Notes: generated by a model not told the origin, from the letters alone. Counted from the first letter of the stretch, positions 35,186 through 44,261 are shown. The stretch: DNA of 64,000 nucleotides from JAFLCL01 sp039809495 (GCA_039809495.1 JBDHVC010000001.1:186001-250000), one strand, 5' to 3'. A program made the numbers and translations.

Positions 35186-36733
35186 ATGGCAAGCAAGAGC
35201 ACGATCGTGGTGAGCGTCGATGCGGGAGAGACCCGCGTCGCGCTCATCGAGAATGGGATCCTTTCCGAGATCTTCGTCGAGCGTGAGCGGGACCGGAGCC
35301 CCGTCGGCAACATCTATCTCGGCAAGGTGACGCGGGTCCTGCCGGGGATGCAGGCCGCGTTCGTCGACGTCGGCCTGGATCGAGCGGCGTTCCTCCACGT
35401 CGAGGACGTCATCCCGCAGGAGGACTTCGACAAGCTCCTCTCCGGCGAAGAAGACAGCGCGGGCGACGACGAAGACAAGGAGCCGAAGGAGGAGCGCGAT
35501 CGCGATCAGAACCGCCTCTCGCGCAAGACGCCGATCCGCGACGTCCTCAAGGAGGGCCAGACGATCGTCGTCCAGGTCTCGAAGGGACCGATCAGCACGA
35601 AGGGCGCTCGCGTGACGAGCCACGTCTCCCTGCCGGGCCGCTTCGTCGTCTACATGCCGACCGTCGACCACCTCGGCATCAGCAAGCGGATCGGCAACGA
35701 CAAGGAGCGCAAGCGCCTGCGCGAGACCGTCGAGCAGATGAAGCCGAGCCAGGGGGGCATCATCGTCCGCACCGTCGCGCAGGGGCTCACGAAGGGCACG
35801 CTCAAGGCCGACATCGGCTACCTCGTGAAGACGTGGGAGACGATCGCGGAGCGCCAGAAGGCCGCGAAGCGCCCCCCGCAGCTCCTCTACGCGGAGCTCG
35901 ACATCGTGCTCCGCGCCGCGCGCGATCTGCTCACCGAGGAGGTCGGGAAGATCATCATCGACGATCCGGCGGAGCACGCCCGGCTCAAGCAATTCGTCGA
36001 GAGCTTCATGCCCGAGCGCGCGGGCGACGTCGAGCTCTACGACGGCTCGGATCCCATCTTCGACGAGTTCGGGATCGAGGACGAGATCGCGCGATCGCTC
36101 TCGCGCAAGGTGCCGCTCCCGAGCGGCGGCTACCTCATCATCGACCAGGCCGAGGCGCTCACCGCGATCGACGTGAACACGGGCCGCTTCACGGGCAAGG
36201 GCAAGGACGTCGAGGAGACGATCCTCCAGACCAACCTCGAGGCCGCCAAGGAGATCAGCTACCAGCTCCGCTTCCGCAACATCGGCGGGATCATCGTCCT
36301 CGACTTCATCGACATGGAGCGCTCGAGCCACCGCGAGAAGGTCTACAAGGCGCTCGTCAACCACCTGAAGGGGGACAAGGCGAAGACGACCGTCGTGCGG
36401 ATCTCGGATCTCGGCCTCGTCGAGATGACGCGCAAGCGCACACGCGAGTCCCTCGGACGCACGCTCTACGAGCCCTGCTTCTACTGCGACGGGACGGGGC
36501 ACCTCCAGAGCAAGACCACGATCTGCCACGAGATCCTCCGACAGATCCGGCGCGAGAAGGACTCCCTCCCCGGCTTCAAGGTGGTCGTGAACGCGCACCC
36601 GGCGGTGATCGACATGTTCCAGCGCGAGGAGAAGGAGGCGCTGATGAAGGCGAGCGCCCGCTACGCGCGCCAGATCACCCTCACGCCGCGCAAGGACTAC
36701 CACCTCGAGCAATTCGACCTCTCCGGGAGCTGA
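35186..36733 (+). CDS. rng: Ribonuclease G/E family endoribonuclease
   Basis: 515 residues. Rne/Rng cleaves AU-rich single-stranded RNA and matures rRNA. An N-terminal S1-like domain contains a charged insert at about 86-112 (GEEDSAGDDEDKEPKEERDR). The catalytic DNase-I-like domain has the Mg-binding Asp residues in AIDVNTGRF and VLDFIDM. The Zn-link is CFYCDGTG. No long C-terminal degradosome scaffold is present, so it is RNase G-like rather than full RNase E. The ribosome site is weak (GAGG). It follows the CarD-like gene after 207 nt without an obvious gene. Confidence 0.93.
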   Translation: MASKSTIVVSVDAGETRVALIENGILSEIFVERERDRSPVGNIYLGKVTRVLPGMQAAFVDVGLDRAAFLHVEDVIPQEDFDKLLSGEEDSAGDDEDKEPKEERDRDQNRLSRKTPIRDVLKEGQTIVVQVSKGPISTKGARVTSHVSLPGRFVVYMPTVDHLGISKRIGNDKERKRLRETVEQMKPSQGGIIVRTVAQGLTKGTLKADIGYLVKTWETIAERQKAAKRPPQLLYAELDIVLRAARDLLTEEVGKIIIDDPAEHARLKQFVESFMPERAGDVELYDGSDPIFDEFGIEDEIARSLSRKVPLPSGGYLIIDQAEALTAIDVNTGRFTGKGKDVEETILQTNLEAAKEISYQLRFRNIGGIIVLDFIDMERSSHREKVYKALVNHLKGDKAKTTVVRISDLGLVEMTRKRTRESLGRTLYEPCFYCDGTGHLQSKTTICHEILRQIRREKDSLPGFKVVVNAHPAVIDMFQREEKEALMKASARYARQITLTPRKDYHLEQFDLSGS

Positions 36734-36785
36734 CGTCTCGGGGCGCCTTGAGCGCTCGCGCGGCTTCGGAGTACAAGGGACGTCG

Positions 36786-37112
36786 ATGGCGAACCAAGGA
36801 CAGCGCAGGGACGACCGGCTCACGATCAACAAGGAATTCGAGTCGTTCGACGCCTTCATCCAAGAGTACGTCACCAACATCTCGCGCAGCGGCGTCTTCG
36901 TGAAGTCCAGCCAGCCGCTGCCGATCGGGACGCGCGTCAACCTGAAGTTCACCGTGATCATGGACGACATCGAGACGATCGAGGGCGTCGGCGAGGTCGT
37001 GCGGATCCAGCAAGATCCTCCTGGGATGGGCGTCGTCTTCCGCGAGCTCTCCGGGTACTCGCAGTCGCTCCTCGAGCGGCTCTTGACGGCACCGAGCCCC
37101 AAGGCCCCCTAG
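36786..37112 (+). CDS. PilZ-domain protein
   Basis: 108 residues from the ATG at 36786. PilZ domains bind cyclic di-GMP, and the signature RRDDR plus NISRSGVFVKS is present. It matches the short single-domain PilZ proteins common in myxobacteria, which are thought to sense cyclic di-GMP in motility and exopolysaccharide control. No signal or TM. The gene lies 53 nt after rng and 19 nt before the J-domain gene, so the three may share a message. A second PilZ-like gene lies at 37541. Confidence 0.85.
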   Translation: MANQGQRRDDRLTINKEFESFDAFIQEYVTNISRSGVFVKSSQPLPIGTRVNLKFTVIMDDIETIEGVGEVVRIQQDPPGMGVVFRELSGYSQSLLERLLTAPSPKAP

Positions 37113-37130
37113 CGGCGCGAGAGAGACGCC

Positions 37131-37472
37131 GTGAGCCTCACGAAGCCCGTTCAAGACCTCTCCGACGCGGAGCTCGACGCCGAGCTCTCGCGACGTCGCG
37201 CCGCGAGAGGCCGACCCAAGGAGCCCTCGGCGCGCGTCCAGCGAGCGCTCGACGCGATCGAGAGCGATCGCGCCGTCCGCCAGGCGCTCGCCAACCTCGA
37301 GCTCCCGAGCGGCGCGAGCTGGGACGAGATCGAGGCGCGCTACCGGGCGCTCCTCGCGCGCTTCCACCCGGACAAGCACCGCGGGGACGCGGAGCGCTAC
37401 CGCACCGCGCTCGACGTCGTGGCCGGGCTCACGCGCGCCTACCAGGTGCTCTACGAGCACCACGAGCGCTGA
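37131..37472 (+). CDS. J-domain (DnaJ-like) protein
   Basis: 113 residues from a GTG. The C-terminal half (about residues 60-113) is a J domain with the HPD motif at 79-81 (FHPDKH), which stimulates Hsp70 ATPase. The N-terminal half is a charged helical segment (AELDAELSRRRAARGRPKEPS). There is no zinc-finger or substrate domain, so it is a specialised co-chaperone rather than DnaJ itself. It sits between two PilZ genes. Confidence 0.85.
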   Translation: MSLTKPVQDLSDAELDAELSRRRAARGRPKEPSARVQRALDAIESDRAVRQALANLELPSGASWDEIEARYRALLARFHPDKHRGDAERYRTALDVVAGLTRAYQVLYEHHER

Positions 37473-37540
37473 GGGGTGCCGCTTTCTTGTGGCGCGAGCG
37501 AGGGGGTCCCTACGATCACCCTTCTCGCGAAGGAGCCCCC

Positions 37541-37939
37541 ATGTCGAACGCTCTCCCGATCCGCAAGACCACCCGCTACCTCGTCCGCGCTCGGGGCCAG
37601 GCCGTCGACGCGGACTTTCGGCTCGTCGGCGAGCGCATCCTCGACGCCTCCGGCACGGGGTGCCTGCTCGCCTGCGACCGCGAGGTCCGGCGCGGAGAGC
37701 GCTTCCTCGTCTCGTTCGAGATCCCCGCGACCGGCGCCTGGTTCGACGCCGAGGCCGAGGTCGTCCGCGTGATCGAGGGCAACCGCGAGGGGGATCCGGG
37801 GTACTGCGCGGGCCTCGCGTTTCGAGACTTCGAGAGCGCGGCGCGCCTCGCGCTCGGGGTCGACCTCCGCGAGCACGCCGCCGTCCACGCGTCGCGCTCG
37901 CCCCGCGAGCGCCTGCGCATGCTCGCCCTCGCCTCTTGA
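37541..37939 (+). CDS. PilZ-like protein
   Basis: 132 residues; the ATG at 37541 has AAGGAG 5 nt upstream, a strong ribosome site. The pattern RKTTRYLVRARG, GERILDASGTGCLLACDREVRRGERFLVSFEIP and AEAEVVRVIEG is PilZ-like. However, the arginine motif and D/NxSxxG site are only partly kept (RKTTR and DASGTG), so cyclic di-GMP binding is uncertain. The C-terminus adds a short basic helix. It converges on dapD, with a repeat copy in between. Confidence 0.65.
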   Translation: MSNALPIRKTTRYLVRARGQAVDADFRLVGERILDASGTGCLLACDREVRRGERFLVSFEIPATGAWFDAEAEVVRVIEGNREGDPGYCAGLAFRDFESAARLALGVDLREHAAVHASRSPRERLRMLALAS

Positions 37940-37944
37940 GGCGC

Positions 37945-38038
37945 CGCCGACCACGCCGACCGAAGCGACGTGAGCGTCCCACCCGCCGAGCCAGCGTGCC
38001 TCGGCTCGACCGACCACGCCGAGCGAGGCGCGCCGTCA
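37945..38038 (-). repeat. Stop-anchored intergenic repeat, copy D
   Basis: On the minus strand begins at the TGA of dapD with TGACGGCGCGCCTCGCTCGGCG and contains GGCACGCTGGCTCGGCGGG. It ends near the stop of the convergent PilZ-like gene. Diverged relative to copies C and F but with the same order of boxes. Confidence 0.75.
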
Positions 38039-38851
38039 CACGGCGACGTCGAAGTCGCGGAGCGCGCGGTTGAGCGAGACCTTGCGGTCGGTGCTCTCGC
38101 TGCGGCGGCCGATGATCAGCGCGCACGGCACCGCGAACTCGCCCGCCGGGAAGCGCTTCGAGCGCATCCCGGGGATGACCACGGAGCGCGCAGGGACACG
38201 ACCGCGGTGCTCGATCGGGCTCGCGCCCGAGACGTCGAGGATCACCGTCGAGGCCGTGAGGACCACGTTCGCGCCGAGGACGGCCTCGCGCTCGACGTGG
38301 ACGCCCTCGACCACGACCGCGCGCGAGCCGATGAAGCAGCCGTCCTCGATGATGACGGGAGAGGCCTGGGGCGGCTCGAGGACGCCGCCGACGCCCACGC
38401 CACCCGAGAGGTGGACGTCTCGGCCGATCTGCGCGCACGAGCCGACCGTCGCCCAGGTGTCGATCATCGTCCCCGCGCCGACCCGCGCGCCGATGTTGAC
38501 GTAGCCGGGCATGAGGACGACCCCGCGCTCGAGGAAGCTCCCGAAGCGCGCGACCCCCGGCGGGACCACTCGAACACCCGCCTCGTCGTGGTGCCTCTTG
38601 AGCGGGATCTTGTCGTGGAACTCGAACGGACCGAGCTCGATCTTCTCGATCGCGCGGAGGGCGAAGTAGAGGAGGATCGCGCGCTTGATCCACGCGTGGG
38701 TCTGCCAGACGCCAGCGTCGTCGACGCTCGCGACGCGGAGCGCGCCCCGATCGAGATCGGCGAGGGTGTCCAGCACCGCGTCCGCGTGCTCCGCCGTCGC
38801 GAGGAGCGAGCGGTCCTCATAGGCACGGTCGACGAGCGCTTCGCGGTCCAT
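38036..38851 (-). CDS. dapD: Tetrahydrodipicolinate N-succinyltransferase DapD
   Basis: 271 residues; the ATG at 38851 is preceded by GAGG. DapD transfers succinyl from succinyl-CoA to tetrahydrodipicolinate in lysine and meso-diaminopimelate synthesis. The left-handed beta-helix repeat region carries GYVNIGARVGAGTMIDTWATVGSCAQIGRDVHLSGGVGVGG. ANVVLTASTVI and a C-terminal KRFPAGEFAVPCALIIGRR follow. Length matches the family. It is the last gene of the minus-strand run from the ABC transporter pair, 61 nt after the M17-like gene; its stop begins a repeat copy. Confidence 0.95.
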   Translation of the reverse strand: MDREALVDRAYEDRSLLATAEHADAVLDTLADLDRGALRVASVDDAGVWQTHAWIKRAILLYFALRAIEKIELGPFEFHDKIPLKRHHDEAGVRVVPPGVARFGSFLERGVVLMPGYVNIGARVGAGTMIDTWATVGSCAQIGRDVHLSGGVGVGGVLEPPQASPVIIEDGCFIGSRAVVVEGVHVEREAVLGANVVLTASTVILDVSGASPIEHRGRVPARSVVIPGMRSKRFPAGEFAVPCALIIGRRSESTDRKVSLNRALRDFDVAV

Positions 38852-38912
38852 GCCTCGGAGGCTAGCCGCTCCCTTCGCGAGCGCCAGCGCGCGAGATCGG
38901 GCGTCGCGGCGA

Positions 38913-39434
38913 TCAGTCGAGCGCGCGAGCCTTGCGACGCGCGGCCTCGAGCGAGCGCGCGAGCGCACGATGTTCGTCGGACGCGTCGATGACGATGAGG
39001 ATGTCTTGCTCGTGCGGATCGAGCGTCCGCGGCGCGAGGACGTCCATCGCCGCCTCGGCCTCGAGCCTGCCCAGCGTCCTCCCCGGCAGGGCGAGCGCGG
39101 CCTTCCTCGCGCGCAGGCCATCGAGGACGTCGAGCATCGCGTCGATCGCGCCCCGCGCGACGGTCGCGTCGAGCGCCGCGCTCTCGCCGACCCCGATGAG
39201 GACGACCTTGTCGAAGGCGAGCCGCGCCTGGGTCGACACCAGCACCCGCTCTCCCTCGAGGCCCCGGAGCCGACCCCGCGCGATCAGCGTCGAGAGCCGA
39301 CCAGAGAGCCGCCAATCGACGAGCCCCGTGGCGCCGCGGAGCGGTCGCTCGTCCGCGTGGACGGGGAGCACGACCGCGTCCACGTCGAGCTGGTCGAGCT
39401 TGCGCAGGTCCGGAGGGACGAAGCGGACGTCCAT
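38913..39434 (-). CDS. Orphan peptidase-M17 N-terminal-like domain
   Basis: 173 residues. The pattern FVPPDLRKLDQLDVDAVVLPVHADERPLRG to FDKVVLIGVGE is like the N-terminal domain of leucyl aminopeptidase (M17), a macro-domain-like fold that binds DNA or regulators in the full enzyme. The catalytic C-terminal domain with its two-zinc site is missing, and no M17 catalytic gene is nearby. The start lies 3 nt after the nusB stop, which suggests coupling. Role unknown; a regulatory or macro-domain function is possible. Confidence 0.65.
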   Translation of the reverse strand: MDVRFVPPDLRKLDQLDVDAVVLPVHADERPLRGATGLVDWRLSGRLSTLIARGRLRGLEGERVLVSTQARLAFDKVVLIGVGESAALDATVARGAIDAMLDVLDGLRARKAALALPGRTLGRLEAEAAMDVLAPRTLDPHEQDILIVIDASDEHRALARSLEAARRKARALD

Positions 39435-39437
39435 CCG

Positions 39438-39905
39438 TCACTCCTTCGCGAGGTCGGTCGCGATCCGATCGAGGACGCCGTTCACGAACGCCGCGCTCGT
39501 CTCCGTGCCGAAGCGTTTGGCGAGCTCGACCGCCTCGTTGAGCGTGACCTTCCTCGGGATGCTCCGAAACGCCACGAGCTCGTAGACGCCGAGCCTGAGC
39601 ACGTTGCGATCGACGCGCGTCATGCGCTCGAGGCGCCAGTGGTGGCTGACCTGCCGGATCCGGTCGTCGATCTGGTCGCGCTCCGCCTCGTAGCCGCGCA
39701 CGATCGCGTTCGCGAAGTCGGCGCCCTCGCGCTCCTCGGGATCCACCGTCTCGTCCGCGCCGTCGAACGCGCTCGCCGCCTCGCCCGTCGACGGCGGGAA
39801 ATTGGACCAGAAGAGGCGAATCACCTCCTCCGCCGAGCTCTGAGACGCCTCCAGCTGATAGAGCATCTGGAGCGCCGCCTCGCGTCCTCGTCGCCTCGAA
39901 CCCAC
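39438..39905 (-). CDS. nusB: Transcription antitermination protein NusB
   Basis: 155 residues; two adjacent GTGs (39908, 39905) follow GAGGAG, and 39905 gives 7-nt spacing. NusB binds boxA RNA with S10 in rRNA antitermination. Typical pieces are SRRRGREAALQMLYQLEAS, MTRVDRNVLRLGVYELVAF, IPRKVTLNEAVELAKRFGTETSAAFVNGVLD. An insert of about 20 acidic residues (TGEAASAFDGADETVDPEER) lies after the first helix. The ribH-nusB order is common in bacteria. Confidence 0.93.
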   Translation of the reverse strand: MGSRRRGREAALQMLYQLEASQSSAEEVIRLFWSNFPPSTGEAASAFDGADETVDPEEREGADFANAIVRGYEAERDQIDDRIRQVSHHWRLERMTRVDRNVLRLGVYELVAFRSIPRKVTLNEAVELAKRFGTETSAAFVNGVLDRIATDLAKE

Positions 39906-39943
39906 CACCGCACTCCTCTCGTGAGCCCCACGCGGGCGAGACG

Positions 39944-40429
39944 TCAGTAGCCCGCGCTCGCCATCGTTCGGCCGAGCTGGACCATCTCGATCGCCGAGAG
40001 CCCGGCGTCCCACCCCTTGTTGCCCGCCTTCGTCCCCGCGCGCTCGATCGCCTGCTCGATCGTGTCGGTCGTGAGCACGCCGAAGATGACGGGCACGCCG
40101 CTCGTCAGCATGACCTGGGCGCACCCCTTCGCGACCTCTCCCGCGACGTAGTCGAAGTGCGGCGTCGAGCCGCGGATCACCGCGCCGAGCGCGATCACGA
40201 CGTCCACCTTGCCGCTCGAGGCGAGCCGCCGGACGGCCAGCGGGATCTCGAAGCTCCCCGGGACGCGCGCGACGACGATCTGCTCCTCCGCGACGCCGTG
40301 GCGACGGAGCGCGTCGAGCGCGCCCTCGAGCAGCGGATCGACCACGAAGTGGTTGAAGCGCGCGACGACGATCGCGAAGCGCGCGCCGGCCGGGTTCTCG
40401 TAGGTGCCCTCGAGCTGGGTGTGCGGCAT
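39944..40429 (-). CDS. ribH: 6,7-dimethyl-8-ribityllumazine synthase
   Basis: 161 residues. RibH condenses 5-amino-6-ribitylaminouracil with dihydroxybutanone phosphate in riboflavin synthesis. Typical elements are ARFAIVVARFNHFV, VPGSFEIPLAVRRLA, VIALGAVIRGSTPHFDYV, GVPVIFGVLTTDTIEQAIERAGTKAGNKGWDAG. The other riboflavin genes are not in the window. It lies 65 nt downstream of the ABC pair and 38 nt before nusB. Confidence 0.95.
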   Translation of the reverse strand: MPHTQLEGTYENPAGARFAIVVARFNHFVVDPLLEGALDALRRHGVAEEQIVVARVPGSFEIPLAVRRLASSGKVDVVIALGAVIRGSTPHFDYVAGEVAKGCAQVMLTSGVPVIFGVLTTDTIEQAIERAGTKAGNKGWDAGLSAIEMVQLGRTMASAGY

Positions 40430-40493
40430 CCGCGGGGTGAAGCACGGACGAGCCCCCTCTGCCAGCCGACCCGCGCGCCGTCGGCGATCCGAC

Positions 40494-42404
40494 TCATGGC
40501 TCGGAGCCCGCCGGCACCGCGGGGCTCGCGAGCGACCCCTCGCCCGCGAACTGGAGCGCGTGCAGGCGCGCGTAGAGCCCTCCTCGCTCGAGGAGCGCGT
40601 CGTGCGTCCCCTCCTCGACGATGCGTCCCTTCGACAGGACGACGATGCGATCGGCGTTGCGGATGGTGCTCAGCCGGTGGGCGATCACGATCGCCGTGCG
40701 CCCCTCGAGGAGCGTCGCGACGGCCCGCTCGAGCCTCGCCTCGGTCAACGAGTCGACGTTCGCGGTCGCCTCGTCCAGCACGAGGATCTCGCGATCGAGG
40801 TAGAGCGCACGCGCGAAGGCGATGAGCTGTCGCTCGCCGACGGAGAAGTTCGCGCCTCGCTCCTCGACGCGCGCCTCGAGCCCTCCGCGCTCGCGGACGC
40901 GATCCCACACCGCGACGCGCTCGAGGCAGGCCCGCACGCGCTCGTCGTCTCGGGTCTTCGCGAACGCCGCCACGTTCTCGCCGACCGTGCCCGCGAAGAG
41001 GAAGACGTCCTGCGGCACGAACGCGAAGCGCTCGCGCAGCGCGTCGCGATCGAGGGAGCGGACGTCCACTCCGTCGATCGCGACGCTGCCGCGCTCCACG
41101 TCGTAGAGGCGCATCGCGAGGGCGGTGATCGTCGTCTTCCCCGACCCCGTGGGCCCCACGATCGCGAGCCGCTCCCCGCGCCGGAGCGTGAGGCTCACGT
41201 CCTCGAGCGCGCGCTGTCCCTCGCGGTAGCCGAACGTCACCGCGCGCAGCTCGAGCACCGCGTCGCCCGTCACGCTCGGGGGGGGCGCGCTGGCCGCGCG
41301 ATCGCGCGGCGCGTCCTCCTCGGGATGATCGAGGAGCACGAGCACGCGCTCGGCCGCGGCGAGCGAGCTCTGGAGCACGGTGTACTTCGTCGAGAGATCG
41401 CGGATCGGCGTGAAGAGGCGCTGCACGTACTCGTAGAACGCCACGACCGTCCCGACGTACGCCGCGCTCGCGCCTGGCTCGACCCACCCGGCGCGGATCG
41501 AGCCGTACCAGAGGACGAGCGCCACGGTCACGGCGGCGATCCCCTCGACGGAGGAGTAGAGGAGCGCGTCGTAGCGGATCGAGAGGCGGTTCGCGTCGCG
41601 GTACGCCGCGTTGATCTCGCGATACTCGGCGAGGCACTCACGCTCTCGCGCGAACGCCTGGACGACGGCCATGCCCTGCACCTGCTCGGCGGTGTAGGCG
41701 TTGAGCTGCGCGATGTGCGCGCGGACGAGCCGAAAGACGCGCCGCGCGCGGACGCGGACCCACTGGACGACGAAGAGGAGCACCGGGAGCACAGCGAGCG
41801 TGACGAGCGTGAGGGGCACGTCGAGGTAGAGCATGAACCCGAAGATCACGAACACGGTCATGAGGTCGGCGACGCCGAGCACCGCCCCCGACGCGAAGAG
41901 CTCTCCGATCGCGTCGGTGTCGTTCGTCACGCGCGTCACGACGCGCCCGACGGGCGTCCGATCGAGGTAGGCGAGCGGCAGGCGCTGCACCTTCTCGAAC
42001 GTCGCGCGGCGCATCGCCGCGACGGTCCTCTGCCCGCCGAGCTGGAGCGTGTAGGTCTGCGCGAACCGCGCGATGAATTCGACCACGATCGCCGCCCCGA
42101 AGAGCAGCGCGACCCGGGAGAGCGCCGCGGCGCTCTGCTCGATCACCATCGCGTCCACGGCCGCGCGCAAGAGGAGCGGCTGGACGAGCCCACTGAGCGC
42201 GATGAGCGGGACCATGAGCCCGGCGACCACGAAGAGCACGAGCGAGGGCCGCGCGAAGGGGCCGAGGCGGCGGAGGAGCGCGACGTCGTAGACCCGCTCC
42301 TCGCCGCCGCTCTCCATCGGAGGACGGACGTTCGCTGCGCGCACGGCGTCGAGGCCCGCGCGACGAGCCGCGTCACGATCGAGGGTGACGCGCGCCGCGC
42401 TCAC
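40494..42404 (-). CDS. ABC exporter half, consensus ATPase site
   Basis: 636 residues with six TM helices (about residues 50-330) and an NBD: Walker A GPTGSGKTT, Q loop FVPQDVFLFAGTV, Walker B ILVLDEATANVD with the catalytic Glu, and H loop AHRLS. The signature is the altered SVGERQ instead of LSGGQ. The GTG at 42404 overlaps the stop of the partner gene by 4 nt (GTGA), so the two are coupled. Likely an exporter of lipid, peptide or drug type; substrate unknown. Confidence 0.9.
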   Translation of the reverse strand: MSAARVTLDRDAARRAGLDAVRAANVRPPMESGGEERVYDVALLRRLGPFARPSLVLFVVAGLMVPLIALSGLVQPLLLRAAVDAMVIEQSAAALSRVALLFGAAIVVEFIARFAQTYTLQLGGQRTVAAMRRATFEKVQRLPLAYLDRTPVGRVVTRVTNDTDAIGELFASGAVLGVADLMTVFVIFGFMLYLDVPLTLVTLAVLPVLLFVVQWVRVRARRVFRLVRAHIAQLNAYTAEQVQGMAVVQAFARERECLAEYREINAAYRDANRLSIRYDALLYSSVEGIAAVTVALVLWYGSIRAGWVEPGASAAYVGTVVAFYEYVQRLFTPIRDLSTKYTVLQSSLAAAERVLVLLDHPEEDAPRDRAASAPPPSVTGDAVLELRAVTFGYREGQRALEDVSLTLRRGERLAIVGPTGSGKTTITALAMRLYDVERGSVAIDGVDVRSLDRDALRERFAFVPQDVFLFAGTVGENVAAFAKTRDDERVRACLERVAVWDRVRERGGLEARVEERGANFSVGERQLIAFARALYLDREILVLDEATANVDSLTEARLERAVATLLEGRTAIVIAHRLSTIRNADRIVVLSKGRIVEEGTHDALLERGGLYARLHALQFAGEGSLASPAVPAGSEP

Positions 42405-44215
42405 GCGCTGCCCTCCGCGAGCCCCTCGGCGACGGCGCCCTCCTCGGCCTCGAGCTCGCGCTCGAGCCGCTGGCGCGCCGCGAGCTTCGCGTAGTGGCCG
42501 CCGCGAGCCAGGAGCTCGTCGTGGGTCCCGCTCTCTTGGACTCGCCCCTCCTCGAGCACGATGATGCGGTCGGCGCGACGCGCCGCCGCGATGCGATGGG
42601 TGACGAGCACGAGCGTGCGCCCCTCGGCCGCACGCTCGATCCCGGAGAGGATCCGCGCCTCGGTCCGCGCGTCGACCGCGCTCAGCGGATCGTCGAGCAC
42701 GAGCACGCGCGGCGCGTCGAGCAGGGCGCGCGCGAGCGCGAGCCGCTGCTTCTGGCCGCCCGAGAGCTGGACCCCGCGCTCTCCGACGATGGTCTCGAAG
42801 CGCTCGGGCATCGCCTCGATCTCCTCGATGACCGCCGCCTCGTCGGCCGCGACGCGGAGCCGCGCGCGCGCCTCGTCGGTCCCGATCGCGACATCCGGGG
42901 GGAGCGCGAATTCCAGGTTCCGCTCGACGGTCGTCGAGAACAAGAAGGGCTCCTGCTGCGCGTAGCCGACCGCGTGGCGCAGGGATCGGAGGGTGAGCCT
43001 CGTGATGTCCTCTCCGTCGAGGAAGACCGCGCCCGCCGGCGTCGGCAGGAGCCTCGCGAGGAGCGCCGCGAGCGTCGACTTGCCGCTCCCGGTCGACCCC
43101 ACGACGGCGAGCGAGCCGCGCGCCGGCACCTCGAACGACACCCGATCCAAGACGGCGCGGCCGTCCACGGCGTACGAGAGGGCGCGGACGCAGAGCGCGC
43201 CCTCATCGCCGGCCGCGCGCGCGTCGGGATCCTCGTCGATGAGCGGCGTGCGCGCGAGCACGTCGGCGACCCGCTCGTAGGAGGCGCGGCCGCGCGTCAC
43301 GATCGAGAGCAGGTAGCCGAGCGCGAGGGTCGGCCAGAGGAGCTGTGCGAGGTACGCGTTGAAGGCCACGAGATCGCCGACCGAGAGCGAGCCCGCGAGC
43401 ACCATGAGGCCACCGCGATAGATGACGATCAGCGTCCCGATCGAGGAGAGCCCCATCAGCACGGGGAACATCAGGCCACGGATCGTGACGAGCGCCACGT
43501 TGTGCTCGACGCTCTCGCGGTTCACCGCCTCGAAGCGCTCGGCCTGGCGCCGCTCGAGGCGATGGGTGCGAACGACGCGGACCCCGGAGACGTCCTCCTG
43601 CACGCGCTCGGCGAGCCTCGCGAGCGCGGCCTGCGCGAGGTTCGATCGCCGGTACATCGCGCGCGCGAAGAGGGTGGCGAAGAGCGCGATGAACGGATAG
43701 GGCGCGAGCGCGAGCAGCGTGAGCCGAGGCGAGACGACGATCATGAGCCCGATCGCCGACGCGAACGCGAGCACCGAGTTGACGAGGTTCAGCCCGCCGA
43801 AGCCGACGAGGAGACGCACCTGCTGGAGGTCGTTCGTCGCGCGGCTCATGATGTCGCCCGTCGTGAGCGTGCGATAGAACGAGGGGCCGAGCCGGTGCAG
43901 CTTCGCGAGGAGCGCGTTGCGGAGGTCGAATTCGACGTCTCGACCCACGTCGAAGAGCTCGACGCGGCTCGCGGTGCGGACGACCGACGACGCGAGCGCG
44001 AGCGCGATGATCCAGAGCGCGGTGTGCGCCACGGAGCCGAAGGCGCCCGCGAGCAGCGCGTCGACGCCGTCGCGGAAGAGCCATGGGATGGCCTTCTCGC
44101 TCGCTTGGGTGAGGACGAGCCAGCCGACCCCTCGGGCCACGGCGAGCCGATAGGGACCGACCCACGACGCGATCGATGGGGCTCGCGCGCGCGGTTCGCT
44201 GGAGGAGGCGCTCAC
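42401..44215 (-). CDS. ABC exporter half, degenerate ATPase site
   Basis: 604 residues with six TM helices and an NBD: Walker A GSTGSGKST, Q loop YAQQEPFLFSTTV, signature VQLSGGQKQR and H loop THRIAA. The Walker B is VLVLDDPLSAVD, with Asp where the catalytic Glu should be. In a heterodimer its signature serves the partner's site, and its own Walker sites meet the altered signature of the partner. It lies first in the minus-strand run leading to ribH, nusB and dapD. Start chosen at 44215. Confidence 0.9.
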   Translation of the reverse strand: MSASSSEPRARAPSIASWVGPYRLAVARGVGWLVLTQASEKAIPWLFRDGVDALLAGAFGSVAHTALWIIALALASSVVRTASRVELFDVGRDVEFDLRNALLAKLHRLGPSFYRTLTTGDIMSRATNDLQQVRLLVGFGGLNLVNSVLAFASAIGLMIVVSPRLTLLALAPYPFIALFATLFARAMYRRSNLAQAALARLAERVQEDVSGVRVVRTHRLERRQAERFEAVNRESVEHNVALVTIRGLMFPVLMGLSSIGTLIVIYRGGLMVLAGSLSVGDLVAFNAYLAQLLWPTLALGYLLSIVTRGRASYERVADVLARTPLIDEDPDARAAGDEGALCVRALSYAVDGRAVLDRVSFEVPARGSLAVVGSTGSGKSTLAALLARLLPTPAGAVFLDGEDITRLTLRSLRHAVGYAQQEPFLFSTTVERNLEFALPPDVAIGTDEARARLRVAADEAAVIEEIEAMPERFETIVGERGVQLSGGQKQRLALARALLDAPRVLVLDDPLSAVDARTEARILSGIERAAEGRTLVLVTHRIAAARRADRIIVLEEGRVQESGTHDELLARGGHYAKLAARQRLERELEAEEGAVAEGLAEGSA

Positions 44216-44261
44216 CTCCGTCGACGGTAGGCTCGAGTCGGAAATCGAGGTCCCTCGACCA

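Noticed and set aside
40404..42494. 696-codon plus-strand frame opposite the ABC half-transporter
   Set aside because: Antisense shadow. The opposite strand has Walker A, Walker B and H-loop motifs in the right order.
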